NCBI GenBank assembly: GCA_900708905.1
Contig: CAADRB010000016.1
Coordinates: 987,266-1,051,265, forward strand
Direction of reading: 5' to 3'
DNA: 64,000 nt
DNA from: Hymenolepis diminuta
Taxonomy: Eukaryota > Platyhelminthes > Cestoda > Cyclophyllidea > Hymenolepididae
In this document: positions 48,440-61,249 of the stretch, piece by piece
Numbering within the stretch: position 1 is the stretch's first letter
Layout of the letters: each line of letters starts with the position of its first letter
Program-made: the position numbers and the translations under genes
The notes under the pieces: generated by a model
Database searches by the model: none
Seen by the model: the letters and a program-made list of their open reading frames with translations, nothing else
Told to the model about the DNA's origin: nothing

Positions 48440-51400
48440 TCGCTCTGTATTGATTTTCAGAGATTTCATTAGATTTCTCAATAATTTCACTCCTTTGAAT
48501 CTCTTAATAGGAGTGCCATTTTCACTTTCAACAATCTTTTGGACAATAATTCAACAATATTTAACTCTTACAGAGCGAAAGTTCTCGAACATTTTTCTTC
48601 ACGAAAAGCATGTAGATACTTAAAGTTAAGAAAGCAAAGGGAGTAAATAAAAAACAGAAATTCAGAGAATTTAATCTACATTTCGAATTCATCCTGTTGT
48701 CCACTTTTTCGTTCGTAGCAATATGAATTTAGACCATGACGACAGTACTCTTTTCAAATACGTCTATGAGGGTATCGTGATAATTATTCCATTGGTTATT
48801 CCTTTTCCCTGAAGCATTTACAAAAGAGTCGATAACATCGACGTTTCTCACAGATATTCTTTCTCATAAACACAAATTTAATTGAGCTTGATGTTCAGCT
48901 ATATGAATCAATACCCGTATTTAATTTCTTTTCTCCCTTAACATGTAATATGGGTGCTTCAGCTGGCGTTTGATTTCGCTCAAGTTTAGATTTTTCTTAT
49001 TTTAGAAGTTTAATAGCGGCTTGGATGGTTTACGGTCTTCCCTGTGAAAATCTGCCTAGAGATTTGATCCTTTTCTTCATTTTCTGTGAAAGACCTTGCT
49101 AACGCTTTGTTCAAAAGTTAAGCCAATGCTTGGAATGCATAAAAGTGCATCTACATCCTCTTTACGATAAACAACAATGCATAAACTATGTGAAAGGAAT
49201 GGTTCGATTAATATTTGAAGGAGTTCGCTTTGACCATTTTGTAGGTATCTTGTGTGGTGAAATAAATGGCCAAGATCAGCTGATCAATTTTGTCATATAC
49301 CATTTCTCCTAGTAAAACGACGGTTTTGATTCTCTTAAGATCATAAAAAAAGGTAAATTGAGAGAAAAAACTGCTTTCAATATCTTGATTTAAGATAGAG
49401 ATTCTTGAAGATATCTTTCTTTAAAACCAAAATAAATTACAAGTATTTTTAAAGGAAGAACCTCCCAGTATGAAAGGGCATTTGATCTTTATTTTCATCA
49501 ACTGAAAATAGAGTTAAATATGTAAATAATTTTTCGTTTATAATTCAAACGAAAGGTAAGCAGAACTTTGAAGTCTTAAATTGGAGAAAAAGAGGAGTGA
49601 AATCAGGTTAATTAAGCTTGAAAATCACTCTTGACCAACATTCCACTCAGAGTGGAAATTATGCATTTCGGATTTGTCTTGTCCACTTCCGGAATCACTA
49701 ATGCATTACCAATACACTATTTTTTTCGGAATTGAGATTGCTTCTCCTCAAAAGTTTTGAATGGTTATCATAGGTCTTAATAGGCCAGGATTGGGAACAG
49801 CATTCTGATAGACAATCCCTTACCATCCATGATTCGGACCATCCGGGAATAGGATTTTCAAAGTCTTTGGAGGTTATTATATTTATATTTTATTATATAT
49901 TTTATATCATTAGTTTGATTAATCCATTTTTAATCAAAATTTGTGAGTTGGACACGAAAATGTATTGCCATCAGTTTGAAATCTACTGAAGTGAGAGAAA
50001 AGGCCAATATAAGAGTTCCTGCCTTGAAGCCGGAGAGTTGTAACTGTTACGACATTCAAGAGTTCAGAGGGTTAGGAGTATTCCGCCTCACTGTAAAACA
50101 CGGCTACTGAAAATGATCGATTGAGAATTGTACTAGATTCCAGTTCGAATAAAAAGTAAAGATCAAGATTTGTTGGTATATTCGCATTCACTTCTATCAC
50201 AAATCTGATCAAATTCAGATGAAGCTATCCCTTTTTATGTCTTTGCTTTCGACATTCTCGGTCACCCATCCACTAATCAGTGGTAGCCAGCGGAGTTAGT
50301 CAATACGTTTACACCGATGAGGTTCGATTTTGTGACCTCTGACTTGAGAGATATTCAGATAGATTTTCGCTTGTTAAAATTTTTTCCGTTAAAAGGTGTC
50401 CTTTTTCCAAATAACATATTGAGATACTACCCCGTTCATGCTATTTTTAGCAATATGTTATTCACGATTTATCTGAATTTTGGTGGGTTTTGAAATAGAT
50501 AGAGCACTAAGGGATTGATGATCCCCACCTGAAGAGTGATAACCTAAGATCTGTGGTCTCCAGTTCATCATCCCGTTGTTGTCAAGGCTAAGATCTCCTG
50601 ATTATCGTTATTTCACTTTTGTTGGTTAACGTCTTTATGGCTGTTTTTGATAATTTATGAAGGAAACCAAATGTACAACCCTCCAAACTATAAATGCAGA
50701 TATTTTATTTTCGTGCATAAATATCATCACATGATGTCCAATACACTTATTTACGTAAGATAGAATGTTCTGCTGGCGTATTTTCACTGTAATAAAGCCT
50801 CTTATGCAGATTTTAAACTTATTAATCTTGTATCACTTGATAAAAACGGATAAGTTTACTGCAATCTTATATTATTGTGAACATAAATTGGCGAGCTGGG
50901 TTTCCCAAAAATATTTTTGTTCTTTTTAAAATAGCCTATGCTGACTGCTCATAAAGTGGTCTTCAGGACCTTGATTAAACCCTGAGTAGATTTGATTTGG
51001 ATTATTTCATTATTAAATTTCAAAGTACCCCTTCCTCTGATCATTGGCAATCGGTTAATATCGTTGTTTAGACCAATTTTTCGCACATTTAGTGGCAACT
51101 TATTAAAAACTGTTGCAGATTTTTGTTGCAAGCAGAGTTCATCTTGAATGAACTCCAGTGAGCTCCATTATGTTGAAACCGCATACCTAAAGTGATAAAA
51201 TCAATAAATTAGCCAAATTATTTCTGAATATTAAGAACACCAACTAGGAATCAAATCATGTAATTTGAATTTTGAAACATTATGACATAACACCGTGGAT
51301 TATATTCCAAATCAGAAAGTGGCAATCTCAAAGCAATCGGAAGTCAAATAAAGTAAAATTCCGTTTCATCACTTAGATAAGCTCATATATGCATTGCTCT

Positions 51401-51560
51401 GAATATCATAACTTCGTTATGTAAAACTAAGGTCCTTTATTTTCCAGAAAATAAGCACCCTGTAGCCGCATTGATAAGAAACTCGCTTTTAACAATCTCT
51501 CTTGACCATTTGTGACCAGTATGGGGAGGTATGACGTTCACAGCTTATGATGCTCTACTA
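48440..51560. other. Gene-free AT-rich region
   Basis: No supported gene. The plus ORF 49130-49312 has an ordinary-looking composition but lacks motifs and splice context. An A/T-only tract lies at about 49879-49915. Confidence 0.45.
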
Positions 51561-51569
51561 GCTTACAAT

Positions 51570-51930
51570 TTTTGGCTCTGCTATGTTAAGACTGCTATAT
51601 CACATAAGATCATCCCTTTTTCTCACCCTCTGGAAGAAAAAAAGAATTAAGGTGATAATACCCACTACCATAATTAAACAACAATTTAATAAGCATGCGA
51701 GGTTGTAGGTTAGCTTTTGCGAAAATCTAGGGGATGAATCATGAAATACGAATTTTTGGAGCGTGAACTATCTATTTAGTAATTATTGTCCAACTTGAAT
51801 CCAAAAATCCAGTAAAGTAGGACGCTTTTACGTTGCTCTCTGCATTTTTCAAATCCTGTCCCTTTTAGCACTTGTTGGACTTTCTTTTAACCCTTTTTTT
51901 TTGCTTCCTACAATTAATAATTATAAAATT
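51570..51930 (-). repeat. Repeat family D, copy in reverse
   Basis: Read on the minus strand the order is AGAGAGCAACGTAAAAGCG, CTACTTTACTGGATTTTTGG, ATTCAAGTTGGACAATAATT, then GATGATCTTATGTGATATAG and AACATAGCAGAGCC. These are the family D blocks. Confidence 0.45.
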
Positions 51931-51969
51931 TATTTGTATTACTATTGGGTAATAATATAAATAGTAATG

Positions 51970-52042
51970 TGCACCAACGAGCATTGAACCTATGATCTCC
52001 AGCTTGACGAAAATATATGTCAACAACCACACTACCGCTGCA
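51970..52042 (-). repeat. tRNA-like fragment
   Basis: Minus strand: GCAGCGGTAGTGTGGTTG (A-box-like), TTGAC and GTCAA separated by 10 bases in the place of an anticodon stem, then ATAGGTTCAATGCTC (B-box-like) and a GTGCAC end. The acceptor ends do not pair well. A tRNA pseudogene or the head of a tRNA-derived SINE fits better than a working tRNA. Confidence 0.4.
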
Positions 52043-52299
52043 ATATACCTCGCATAATTAAAACAAAAATGGGCATTAGTTCGAGAATAATTAGTTTCAA
52101 ATTTACTTCATATAGAAACAGACTTGAAGGGAAAAGAGTGCGCGGTCAACCGTGTCCATGCGGATCATACCTAATCAGTTGTTTAGTATTCATAAGCTTC
52201 GAACCCGTAACCTTAATTATTTTTATTTTCAGAGTCTCAGAACATAATTACTAAAGACGTTAACTAGAAATCAAATACCTTTAAAATCCGACTCCTGTT

Positions 52300-52650
52300 C
52301 TAATTTTTGCAACGTCTGTCAAACTCTCCCCTGTCAAAGTTGTCAAACTAACTCCCCCCCTCTCCTCTTCACTAATTCACTCAACCTCGAAATTCCCCTT
52401 CTGCCGAAAGAACCACCAAATTAAATTTCTACCCAAATATGACATGACGTCATGTTAGCATCAGAGTAGATTGCTACCAATCGCCACCCCCTTCCCCACT
52501 CCGCCCGCCACGTTTAAGTTAACCAATCGCGCACAAGTTGGGGTGTGCGTGGTAAGCAACAATTTAAGTAGTATTTTTAGCTTCGCGTGCGGGTAGAAGG
52601 GTAATTTGGAGCGCGTAGATGTGAATACTACTGCTGCTGAATCACCATAG
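52300..52650. promoter_or_regulatory. GC-richer island with promoter-type motifs
   Basis: Against AT-rich surroundings this stretch has GC-box-like CCGCCCGCC, CCACCCCCTTCC, two CCAAT sequences (near 52477 and 52523), a perfect palindrome containing TGACGTCA (52442-52455) and GGGGTGTGCGTGG. This looks like a promoter or enhancer, but no exon could be tied to it on either side, so it is an inference. Confidence 0.35.
52442..52455. promoter_or_regulatory. Perfect CRE palindrome
   Basis: ACATGACGTCATGT is a perfect 14-bp palindrome around the full CREB/ATF site TGACGTCA. It lies in the GC-richer island; use in vivo is unknown. Confidence 0.5.
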
Positions 52651-52814
52651 ATTCAGGTCATTTGGTTTTGGTTTTATAAATGCGTGCAGGAATATTTTTT
52701 TATTTAGTCCATATCATAATCAACAGGTTTACTTTAATCCTTATGGTGATTGAAAATCATTTGCTTTGAAAAGTCTTCCCTTACGTTTCTTTTGAGTCAT
52801 CAGGAGAAATAAAA

Positions 52815-53375
52815 AGCAGCTTACACAAAATCGTAGTTAGGGCAAATCGATTGGAAAGCCACGGACGTCTTGGGTTTGATAGGATCGTCATGGCTAAAAT
52901 AGCCAAAAACGCCAATTTCTGTTGTTAGCGCCGTCTCTAAAAGCGTAAATTTCAGTGAACCCGAGTGAAAACGGTGAAAGGCGAAGTTGTTAATGTTGGC
53001 AGAAAGGAAAGCAACGCTCTTGCACTGTCAACAGGATCATGGTTCCTCGGGTGCAATGGTCAACCAGGAGTTTCCGTGTCCACTTTCCCATTGTTTTAAG
53101 TCTGAACAAAGACAAGGATGGTTAAAACGCTACATTTCATGATTTTATACTTACTGTTGACATCGGGTTCGATGTAAGTCTCTTCGAAAGATTATTTGAT
53201 AAAATGGTAGCACATGTTCTTCTGGCTGAGTAAAGAAGTAATTATCCCAAATCCCATAAATCATATCTTCCTACTCTTTCCCTTAAATTCTTCCTCTCTA
53301 TTGCATATGTCCATAAACTTGTCTGATTCGTCCTAGGTATAATATCTTAAGTATTAATAAACGGGCATGATATAC
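52815..53375 (+). repeat. Repeat family B, longest copy B3
   Basis: Full set of family B blocks from GGCAAATCGATTGG through GGCTAAAATAGCC, GTCTCTAAAAGCGTAAATTTC, GAAAGGAAAGCAACGC, CAACAGGATCATGG, GGATGGTTAAAACGC, GAAGTAATTATCCCAAATCC and CCTCTCTATTGCATATGTCC, ending near AATAAACGGGC. The AATAAACG end recurs in copies B4 and B5. Confidence 0.55.
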
Positions 53376-54008
53376 TAACAAACGGCCCTGTATTCTTAAA
53401 GATTGGAGTGGCACAACCTCTCAACCTCTGAACTTGATGATTTCGGTTGTAGACTTTCATCTTCAGTCAGGTGAAAATGTATTAGACGAGAGTAAGAATG
53501 CAAACCTTATCTAATGAAAACTAACATCTAAATACAATTTTCACCCTCTTGCCTTGATAGCTAGGCTCCAACCGAACGCTCTCGAAAACTCAAGAAAAGA
53601 ATTTAACAAAGAGCCTCTAACCGTGACTGAAGTTACGTAGAAATCTTGATTTCAGCATTGAAATCCTTCAACTTTCTTTCCTCCCCCATTAAGATACGTC
53701 GAAAGTTATATACCCTCATTCAAATCATATCCTGGACACGGTCTTTTGTTTTGGACTAAGTAAAATTAAATGGGTTCCCTATAAAGATCTCTAGGTGTTT
53801 AAATGCTCAAGAAGATTTCAAGTTATCAGTATGCCTTGAATTTCTGAAATCAGCTGTTTGTGTAAAAGAAATACTTACCTAAATCAATGCGAAATTCGTC
53901 AGGGATGGTCATACCAAACCCATAATTGGAGATTCCATGTCGGTTTAAGAAATTACAGGTGAATGCTTTTGTACAAATCGAATTTCCAATAAAAACCTCG
54001 TGTGTGCG

Positions 54009-54035
54009 TAGTCACTTTTATCAAACAAGTGACTA
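54009..54035. repeat. Short perfect hairpin
   Basis: TAGTCACTT (54009-54017) and AAGTGACTA (54027-54035) form a 9-bp stem with a 9-base loop. No terminator or RNA-gene context; may be chance. Confidence 0.4.
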
Positions 54036-54449
54036 ACAAATAAGTTCTTTGGTAAAACAGAGTTTCTTCTCCATCAAATATGGAAATTGTTTGAAGCAAA
54101 TCAGGCGCCATCTTTTTATAAAATCAACTCTTTGTTTAAATTCATCGGGCATCGATTCCAACAAAGTGACAGAAGTTAAGCAAATGCGATTAGACAGTTA
54201 GCATCAACTGTCAACGTCATTTAACAGAAAAAGTGGGAACATTAAAAATTGTGATGACTTTAAACACTAAGCATGAATTCAAACAGAAGAGTTTAAAAGG
54301 CAGTTTGAAAAATAAATTAGAGTGCTGTTCCAGAGGAGTGGATTTTATAACTATATGGAATAATATCCTTGTAAGATGGCCCCCAACTCACATAGTGGGC
54401 TTGAAGTCCTGGAAAAGTATTTGAAAAAACTCTACAAGAATTACCTAAG

Positions 54450-54520
54450 GCCAGTGGCGTAGCGATCAACGAGCATGTCTATCGAGTCAAAGGGTTCAGT
54501 ACTCCTTGGCACGCATCTAG
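54450..54520 (+). repeat. tRNA-like fragment
   Basis: CCAGTGGCGTAGCGATCAACG is A-box-like, and AAAGGGTTCAGTACTCC is B-box-like about 45 bases on, followed by GGCACGC. No paired acceptor stem is visible, so this is likely a tRNA-derived repeat. Confidence 0.35.
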
Positions 54521-54939
54521 TGAAAGATAATACTCTGGGAAAAGGGAGAATATTATTAGGGAGGCTCCAACATGCAACTTCACTGTCCAAAATGGATATT
54601 TCAAAATGATCACCCTTTTTCAGAAAGACTTTCCTTTTCTGCTAATTATTATCTTAGAAGGGGCCCGTTTAATCTAATTTAGACTTGATTAAAAGTGTAT
54701 CTCTGACAATTTGCAAAATGATACATTTTCACTGAATAAAGATTATTGTTCTCATACTTTTTCAGATCACTTGTATTATCCACTGTTGTATAAATATTCT
54801 GATAAAATAATAAAACACGCCAAAATATACTAACGGTTTTATAGCTCTAAAGATTAAAAGTGGCTATTATAGATGTTGGCCTTTTCTGTCATCGGAATTT
54901 ACAGAGATGTGTGAAAAGTGATTACGAAAATAAAAAAAA

Positions 54940-55375
54940 TACCAGGAAAGTTCTTGTTTTGACCGTGTTTCATTGGCTAAAACAGCCAACAATGTCAATT
55001 CCTGTCTCTAATAGCGTAAATCTACACCCAGCTTAAGAAAATTAGATCGAAAACAGTGAAATAAGAAGCCGCTTACAGTTTGTTTCAATATTTGATTTCC
55101 GGTTGTTTTGAGTCTTATAAAAGACGGAGATTGTTTAAACGACAAGTTGTGAAATTCCACCCTTAGTTTTGGCATCAGATCCAGTACGAGTCTGTTTAAA
55201 ATATTGTTTTACAAAGCAACAGTATACGTCCTTCGAACCGAGAGGAGAAGTAATTATCCCAAATCCCATAGACCAAATCTCCCTACCTTTTCCCCTAAAT
55301 TTTTCCTCTCTATTGTATACATACATAAGCCTGTTCTATTCATTGAATGTATACTATCTTTATTATTAAACGTGC
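54940..55375 (+). repeat. Repeat family B, copy B4
   Basis: Blocks GGCTAAAACAGCCAACAATG, GTCTCTAATAGCGTAAAT, GTTTTGAGTCTTATAAAAGA, CATCAGATCCAGTACGAGTC, GAAGTAATTATCCCAAATCC, CCTCTCTATTGTATAC and a TTATTAAACGTGC end, in family B order. The two overlapping ORFs here (55135-55369) are within the repeat. Confidence 0.55.
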
Positions 55376-56814
55376 ATCTATAAACGAAAGTAAACCTCCG
55401 GTCTTGAAATCTAACGGCATGCCATCTAGTTGTTTTCGACTGTTCAAGAAGACGATTTTATCAATGTGACAAGACATATCAATCAAGTAACTCAACCGAA
55501 TATCGTGGACATGAATTTGCACGTTTTTTCATTTCCTGGAACATCAGGATAGGAAACGGGGAATTGTACCTATAATGTAAAGTGCGGACACTTCAATCCA
55601 GTTGATGCAGTGGCTTCACTATCTACTTCATTCCTTTTCCCCCTGTTTAAATACCTTCCAATGATTATAACTGTCGGTTAATTTGATATATCATGAATAT
55701 TACTAATTATTAATAAAGTTAACATTAAAGTTCAGACTTTGATAAAAGTATTTTTCCTGCAAGGAATTATTTTAATTTGAGGTCATCGCCAATTATTAAC
55801 TATTTAATCAGAGTCCGTTTTCCAGGTTATTGCCAAAATTCCAAGGTCACTTTGTGTTTTTTCTAACCTCCACTAATGTTCAATAGGTAAATCTGATTAA
55901 TTAGCACATGATTTATAGAGATTGAGGAATTATTTTCCTTAAATTATGGTCCCAGGAGCAGTTTTCATTTTCACAGTTTTAGATATTTTGTTTGTAGGTG
56001 TTTGATAACATATTCAAAAAGTATCTTTCCTCTTTAGATCAATTTGCTTTTTAAGAGAAAGTAAAAAGAGGGTTAATTGTATTAACATTTTGCAATTTAA
56101 GGTTAGAGGCATTGGTGGAATTGGTTTAAATGGATTGAAATCATTTGATTTGAATATCACGTGATTATACATAGTTTTATCTTTCTATTTTCAATACACG
56201 ATATTTGAGAAATTGAAAGGAGTGAGGTATAATACCATTTGCGAGTCTTGTCTTATCAACTCTTGACGATGAAGATGAAGGTGGCTCCAGCGAGTAATAT
56301 TTTAACATTAGACACTTACGCATGCAGGTTTTCTTTTATTTTCTAACTATCAGAAATATTTTCAATTGAGACCAAATCTTCATTCTAGTATATTTCACCC
56401 TCTTTTGCCCTCAATCCCAAAATTTAAGCAAACATAGCTGCTAAGACGTTACAATGCGGTAAAGTTTTACCTTCAATAGGGACCAAAACATCAACAGGAC
56501 TACGTCTTCAAAATCCCTCTTTCTTCTCCACTACTAAAAACCAATACTGGAAGCTAGACGTGTGATTTGATACGAATTTGAATGTGTTAACTGGCCTTTG
56601 AGTAAATTAATTAAACAAACAAATTTCCGAAAATTGTCGTAATAAGTCTCTTTGATAGAACATACCCGTAAAATTGTGCCCTCTAATTGATTATTTTCCT
56701 TCATCTACCCGAAAATTAATTTCAGTTAATTGAATTTAGGCCATCACTTTCTTGCATTATTGATATCTTCTCAAATTATAATCGTTGATAAAAATTTCAG
56801 CGATATAGTGTAGA

Positions 56815-56945
56815 CGTATTAAGCACGATGTCAATGGAGACTCGCCATTTTTGTCAGAATCTCTCTCCCTTCCCATCCAAATTTGCATTCGCTTGTTGGA
56901 CTATTATATTATATTCTATCTTTATAAATAAACGGGTATTTACTA
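56815..56945 (+). repeat. Repeat family B, 3' fragment B5
   Basis: Only the 3' third is present: GAATCTCTCTCCCTTCC, AAATTTGCATTCGCTTG, TTATAAATAAACGGG. It resembles the end of copies B2 and B3. Confidence 0.45.
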
Positions 56946-56999
56946 TTAAGGCCGACTGAAATTGCATAATTTACTAAAATATAAGGAAACTGTTTAACT

Positions 57000-59900
57000 G
57001 GTGCTGCTAATTAGTTTTGATCTGCAGATCATTTAAAACCGAATGAATGTTCTAAATGATCCTTTTCCTTAATAACTCCTTACGCTGAAGGTTATGCCCA
57101 CTAAATGTAGCGTCTTATTTTAAATTCTGTTCGCCTTGGTCTTTAAGCAAATATAATCCTTTCTGTCTACGTCGGCTCTGTTGCAAGGAAAAACCTGAAA
57201 CGCAAAACTTGTTTGCGTCAGTGTATGTTAAACAGCTCATTTCTCATAATTATCCGGGTTTCGTGTGTGAACTGCCTATCCTAATCTAATTATCTACTTC
57301 GCTTGGCTTAAAAACAGAGGAAAAAACAGAATGTAGTCAGAATAATTACTGCTATAAAGATGGCAGAAAAGGAAAGAATGACGCAAAATAGTGCCTCTTC
57401 GGGACATTTAAATATTCCAAACCTACTATGAGAAATGTTAACAGCAATTGACTTAGAAAGAAAAACAGACATCTTAGAGCCGCTCTTTTAAGAAGTTTGG
57501 TTTCTAGCACTTCTCTTACTAGCTGGATATGGATATTCCTCTTGTGATCTCTGATTTAGGAAACGTGTGCATTAATCACCGATCTATGAATCTCAAGCTC
57601 ATTTAGGAAACCACTTTCTAACACCTATCTTGAGTGAAAGGGTGGCCTCTTGGAGCAGCACCAGTGAGAAGCTTGAATTCTGTCACCCCACTTAAAATCG
57701 TTTCTTAAACTTCAAGTCTTCGTTTTTACCAACTAATCGCTTTGTGGCTATAAAGGAACTATAAGCATTGTCACACAATCTTATATGCCTTTTCAGTCCC
57801 AGATTGAAACAGATTTGAGAAGTGAGTGACATCGAAAATAGAAACGGATGGGATATAATTCAATCATTTTAAGGTTTAATAGGGACCATGATGAACGTTT
57901 ACTGATAAAAAAACCTCCAGCAGGAAATCCACCCATTTCCACCCTAGTTTCGAGATATATGTCTTTCACACCCATCCTTAACAAAATAGTGCCTTTGATA
58001 CAAAACTTAAATAACTTGCTTAAATAGGTATGACATCAACTATATCTATTCTTGTAAGCTTCAACATATTCAAAGTGCTCTCACTAGTCCTATCTACCTT
58101 CGCATAACCGCAAGAACAAACAAATGATATTAAGTGAAATAACCAATCATTCTATTAAAAAACTTACTAGTAAGCTCTGAATATGACAGGTATGAAAATT
58201 AAACTCTGGAACATTTGGATGATTTATATTTCTTATGGGAAAGTTGACAACTCAATGCTTTCATAATTTTTGCATTGCTATTAGTAATATCAGTATGATA
58301 ACGAAATTTATAAGGCATGACCCCGAAACGTCAGTCAGGCCACTTCGACCTCTCAGGTCAGGAGACGCAGGTGCAGAAGTTTGGGTGGCAAAGACTAGCT
58401 GCAAGACCGATCAGAACAAAAACGATAGCGTTATACCAATGGTTACTTCTCTTGGTCCATAGAAAGTCTGTTTCAATCACTTCTATAAGTGTCATGGATC
58501 CTCTAACGAGATTTAAGACAAGTAAAAAGATTCATTAAAAATTAATATATTTTACTGCTTACAAATAAGCCCCAGAGACAAAGATGAACACGTCTTTTGG
58601 GTAGCTGTGCCTCCAATCGAATGTGCAAATCGAATCACGTGGTAGTCAATTCTACCAACAGATATAATTTAAATGTTGCAAAAGTATTTTTTTACAATTC
58701 CAGAATAAAAATTTTCATTTCAAATCAAATAAAGTAGCATTTTAAAATGACATTTTTTTTGTATTTCTTTGGTGACGTGGCAGTTAAAACTGCTGTGGAT
58801 TTGTTGTTTAGTTTGGGCGAACTAAACAGAAGCATTGGGTGGGAAATCAGATTATTCCCACGATCTTATTCCCCACCGATTTCTATGTCAACTGGGTGAA
58901 AATGCAATTTGGTAAGAAAAATTAGCTTTAATAAATTATGCGTTTGATAAATTACTAATTAAAAGAGAAGGACTGAAAATGTGTATCAAGGGTACTAACC
59001 GGACAGCTGTCCAAATTGTAATTATCGAGGGGAGAGAACGGGAAATTCGAACATTTCGTTTCTGAAAAGCACTTTTTTCTCGAAATTGAATAGCGGGTTC
59101 TTGGTCTATTCACAAGTGGTCACCTTGAGTGAACGTTGATCAGTGAGCTCTGTTAAATTAAGATGTCTTAACTGACTTTAATGCTCTAATTCTCAGCGTG
59201 CAGAAATTAAGATGGGAGTGGCGCGATCACCCGTTCTTTAAAACTTGTGAAATTTGAGGTGTTGTGGTTGGTGTCTCTATTTTAAAACCCTTTATGACCT
59301 GAGAGTCTTAAAGTGCATTCCTCCTTAGTTTTGAAGGAGACTGAGGAACAATAGCATTAGATTTCAGCTTAAGAGCTAAAGTTTACCATCGCTTGCATTT
59401 TAGTTATTCCGCATTCCACAAATCAGTTTAACTTCACCTGAGATCAGGAAAAAGTGTGCATCTGTAATTGCTCTAGTTCAAAAGATTGATCGGTGGTGCT
59501 ATTCCCATCTTTAGATTTGCCGAGCTGTTAACTCGTATAATCTAAGATTTCTTATTCACCGGTACTTTTCAACCAGAGATATTTGAGAGCACTTGGTTGA
59601 CCTGAGAATTGTAACTGAAAGCTATTAAATGGAATGCCATTTTAAATTATCAAAAGTCTTGTATTCGTGGGCTTTTCGGCTGTCAGGCATTTCACAAACT
59701 ATTTTTACTGCGTTGAATAACGGAAGACGAGATTCAGCGACGGCGTTTGTTACCTCACCAGGGTTCAATGCAGCATTTTATATCCGATTTTTTTTTAAAT
59801 TTTGCCTTGTGTCCTCCGTAAGTTATCTTCTGCGTGATCCATAGCATGAAATGTACTTTTATGATTTTCTGAACTGAAAGCAAAGAGTACATAGAGTAAG

Positions 59901-61100
59901 TGAGGCCTGACGAGGACATGATCTTGACCTTGATCAAGTCCGATTAAAAATAGTATATACTTCATTCATTTTACTGCTATAATAATTTAAATCAGGAATA
60001 TAATGACACTAATTATGTATATAATGATCTCAAAGCGCGGAATTTCATGTAGCAATCGGAAAATTGGGTGTTCTTATTCTTTTATTGAATTGAGATGCTG
60101 AATACTACTCTTTACATCAAATAATCTTCATTAAAAAACAAGATATTGAATGAAAAATACCGTATTAAAGAAAATGTGAAAGCAGTCGCCCGTCTTCAGG
60201 ATTTAATGTCTCTATTTCTTACGTAGCTTTAAAGCATTGTCAAGATATGATCAACTTGAATAACTGCCTCATAGGATGAACGATGGACTTCAGGAATAAA
60301 CCCTCTGTGTATCTTAATATGATCTGTGTGCTAATTTTACTTTGTCTTACTTTCATTCTTTGCGCTAGAGCCTAATACACACTTTGATTTCCTACTCAAA
60401 ATACTGCCATCTCTCTGAGGAAAAAGATGCCAAGTTTAGTAAAACAAAGCTCAAAATATATCCAGTTTTCTCCCTCACCTTATTTTAAACTCCAGTTTGT
60501 TGACGGGTTTGATTTCGAATTTGAAGTAAAACTCGGTTCTATTGATATAACCACAACTTTTCTTAACCAAACGTACAATTCATTTAAATTGTATTTAGCC
60601 ATTTTCTGTTAGTTTCAGGCGTTTGAAATTGTACAAGCGAATTCATAACCAATTAGAAGAAGGAATAATGAAAGGATCCCAATAAATTAAAATGCTACCC
60701 CATTCTTTAGAGGTTTTGAATCTTCTCTTTGCCTGATTAAAAACATGATTATTTAAATTTTCAAAATTTGTTTTTTTGGATAAAGTAAATTTGATTAGTT
60801 CCTCTTGAAAGCTGCTTACATTTCTAAATAAATTTTCGGTTTCGATAAGTTAATATCGTCATTGTCTCTCCATATTTGAGCAGATAGGTGAATATAATCT
60901 TTAAAATAAAATTGCAATTACCATAAGAATTAATTTTTCTATTTTTTGCAAGGCAGGCTTGACCATCATTTTAAAAATTCACTGGAATTTCTATCTATTC
61001 ATCTATGCAGTGTATAAATTATTCATAACCTCGTCGAATCCTGCTAATATTTTATTCGAAAGTCGTATTGCAACCCATTTTTGCTTAACCACAAATTGTA
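57000..61100. other. Gene-free region
   Basis: No exon is supported. The stretch 58315-58460 is less AT-rich and is open in two frames (58235-58462 and 58317-58538), but neither frame shows a domain that I recognise. It shares only a short TGGCAAAGACTA block with 63167-63180. Elsewhere I see nothing. Confidence 0.4.
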
Positions 61101-61221
61101 TTTCTTAGTTGTCAAGTCGTATTCCCCTTTCCAGGACACGAAATAGCATGTGTTCTGCCAAACCCGACAGATGTTCAACCATCTCCCCCCCTCCATGATT
61201 ACCCCTTTCTAGTTCTTTCCT

Positions 61222-61249
61222 CCCCCTTTCTCTCCCTTCCCCGCCCCCC
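61222..61249 (-). other. G-quadruplex-type sequence (minus strand)
   Basis: On the plus strand four C runs of 5, 3, 4 and 6 (61222-61226, 61234-61236, 61239-61242, 61244-61249) are separated by 7, 2 and 1 bases. The minus strand therefore fits the standard G3+ with loops of 1-7 pattern. It is striking in AT-rich DNA; function is unknown. Confidence 0.7.

Noticed and set aside
58235..58538. Two overlapping plus ORFs
   Set aside because: No domain recognised; the short block shared with 63167-63180 suggests repeat sequence rather than a gene.
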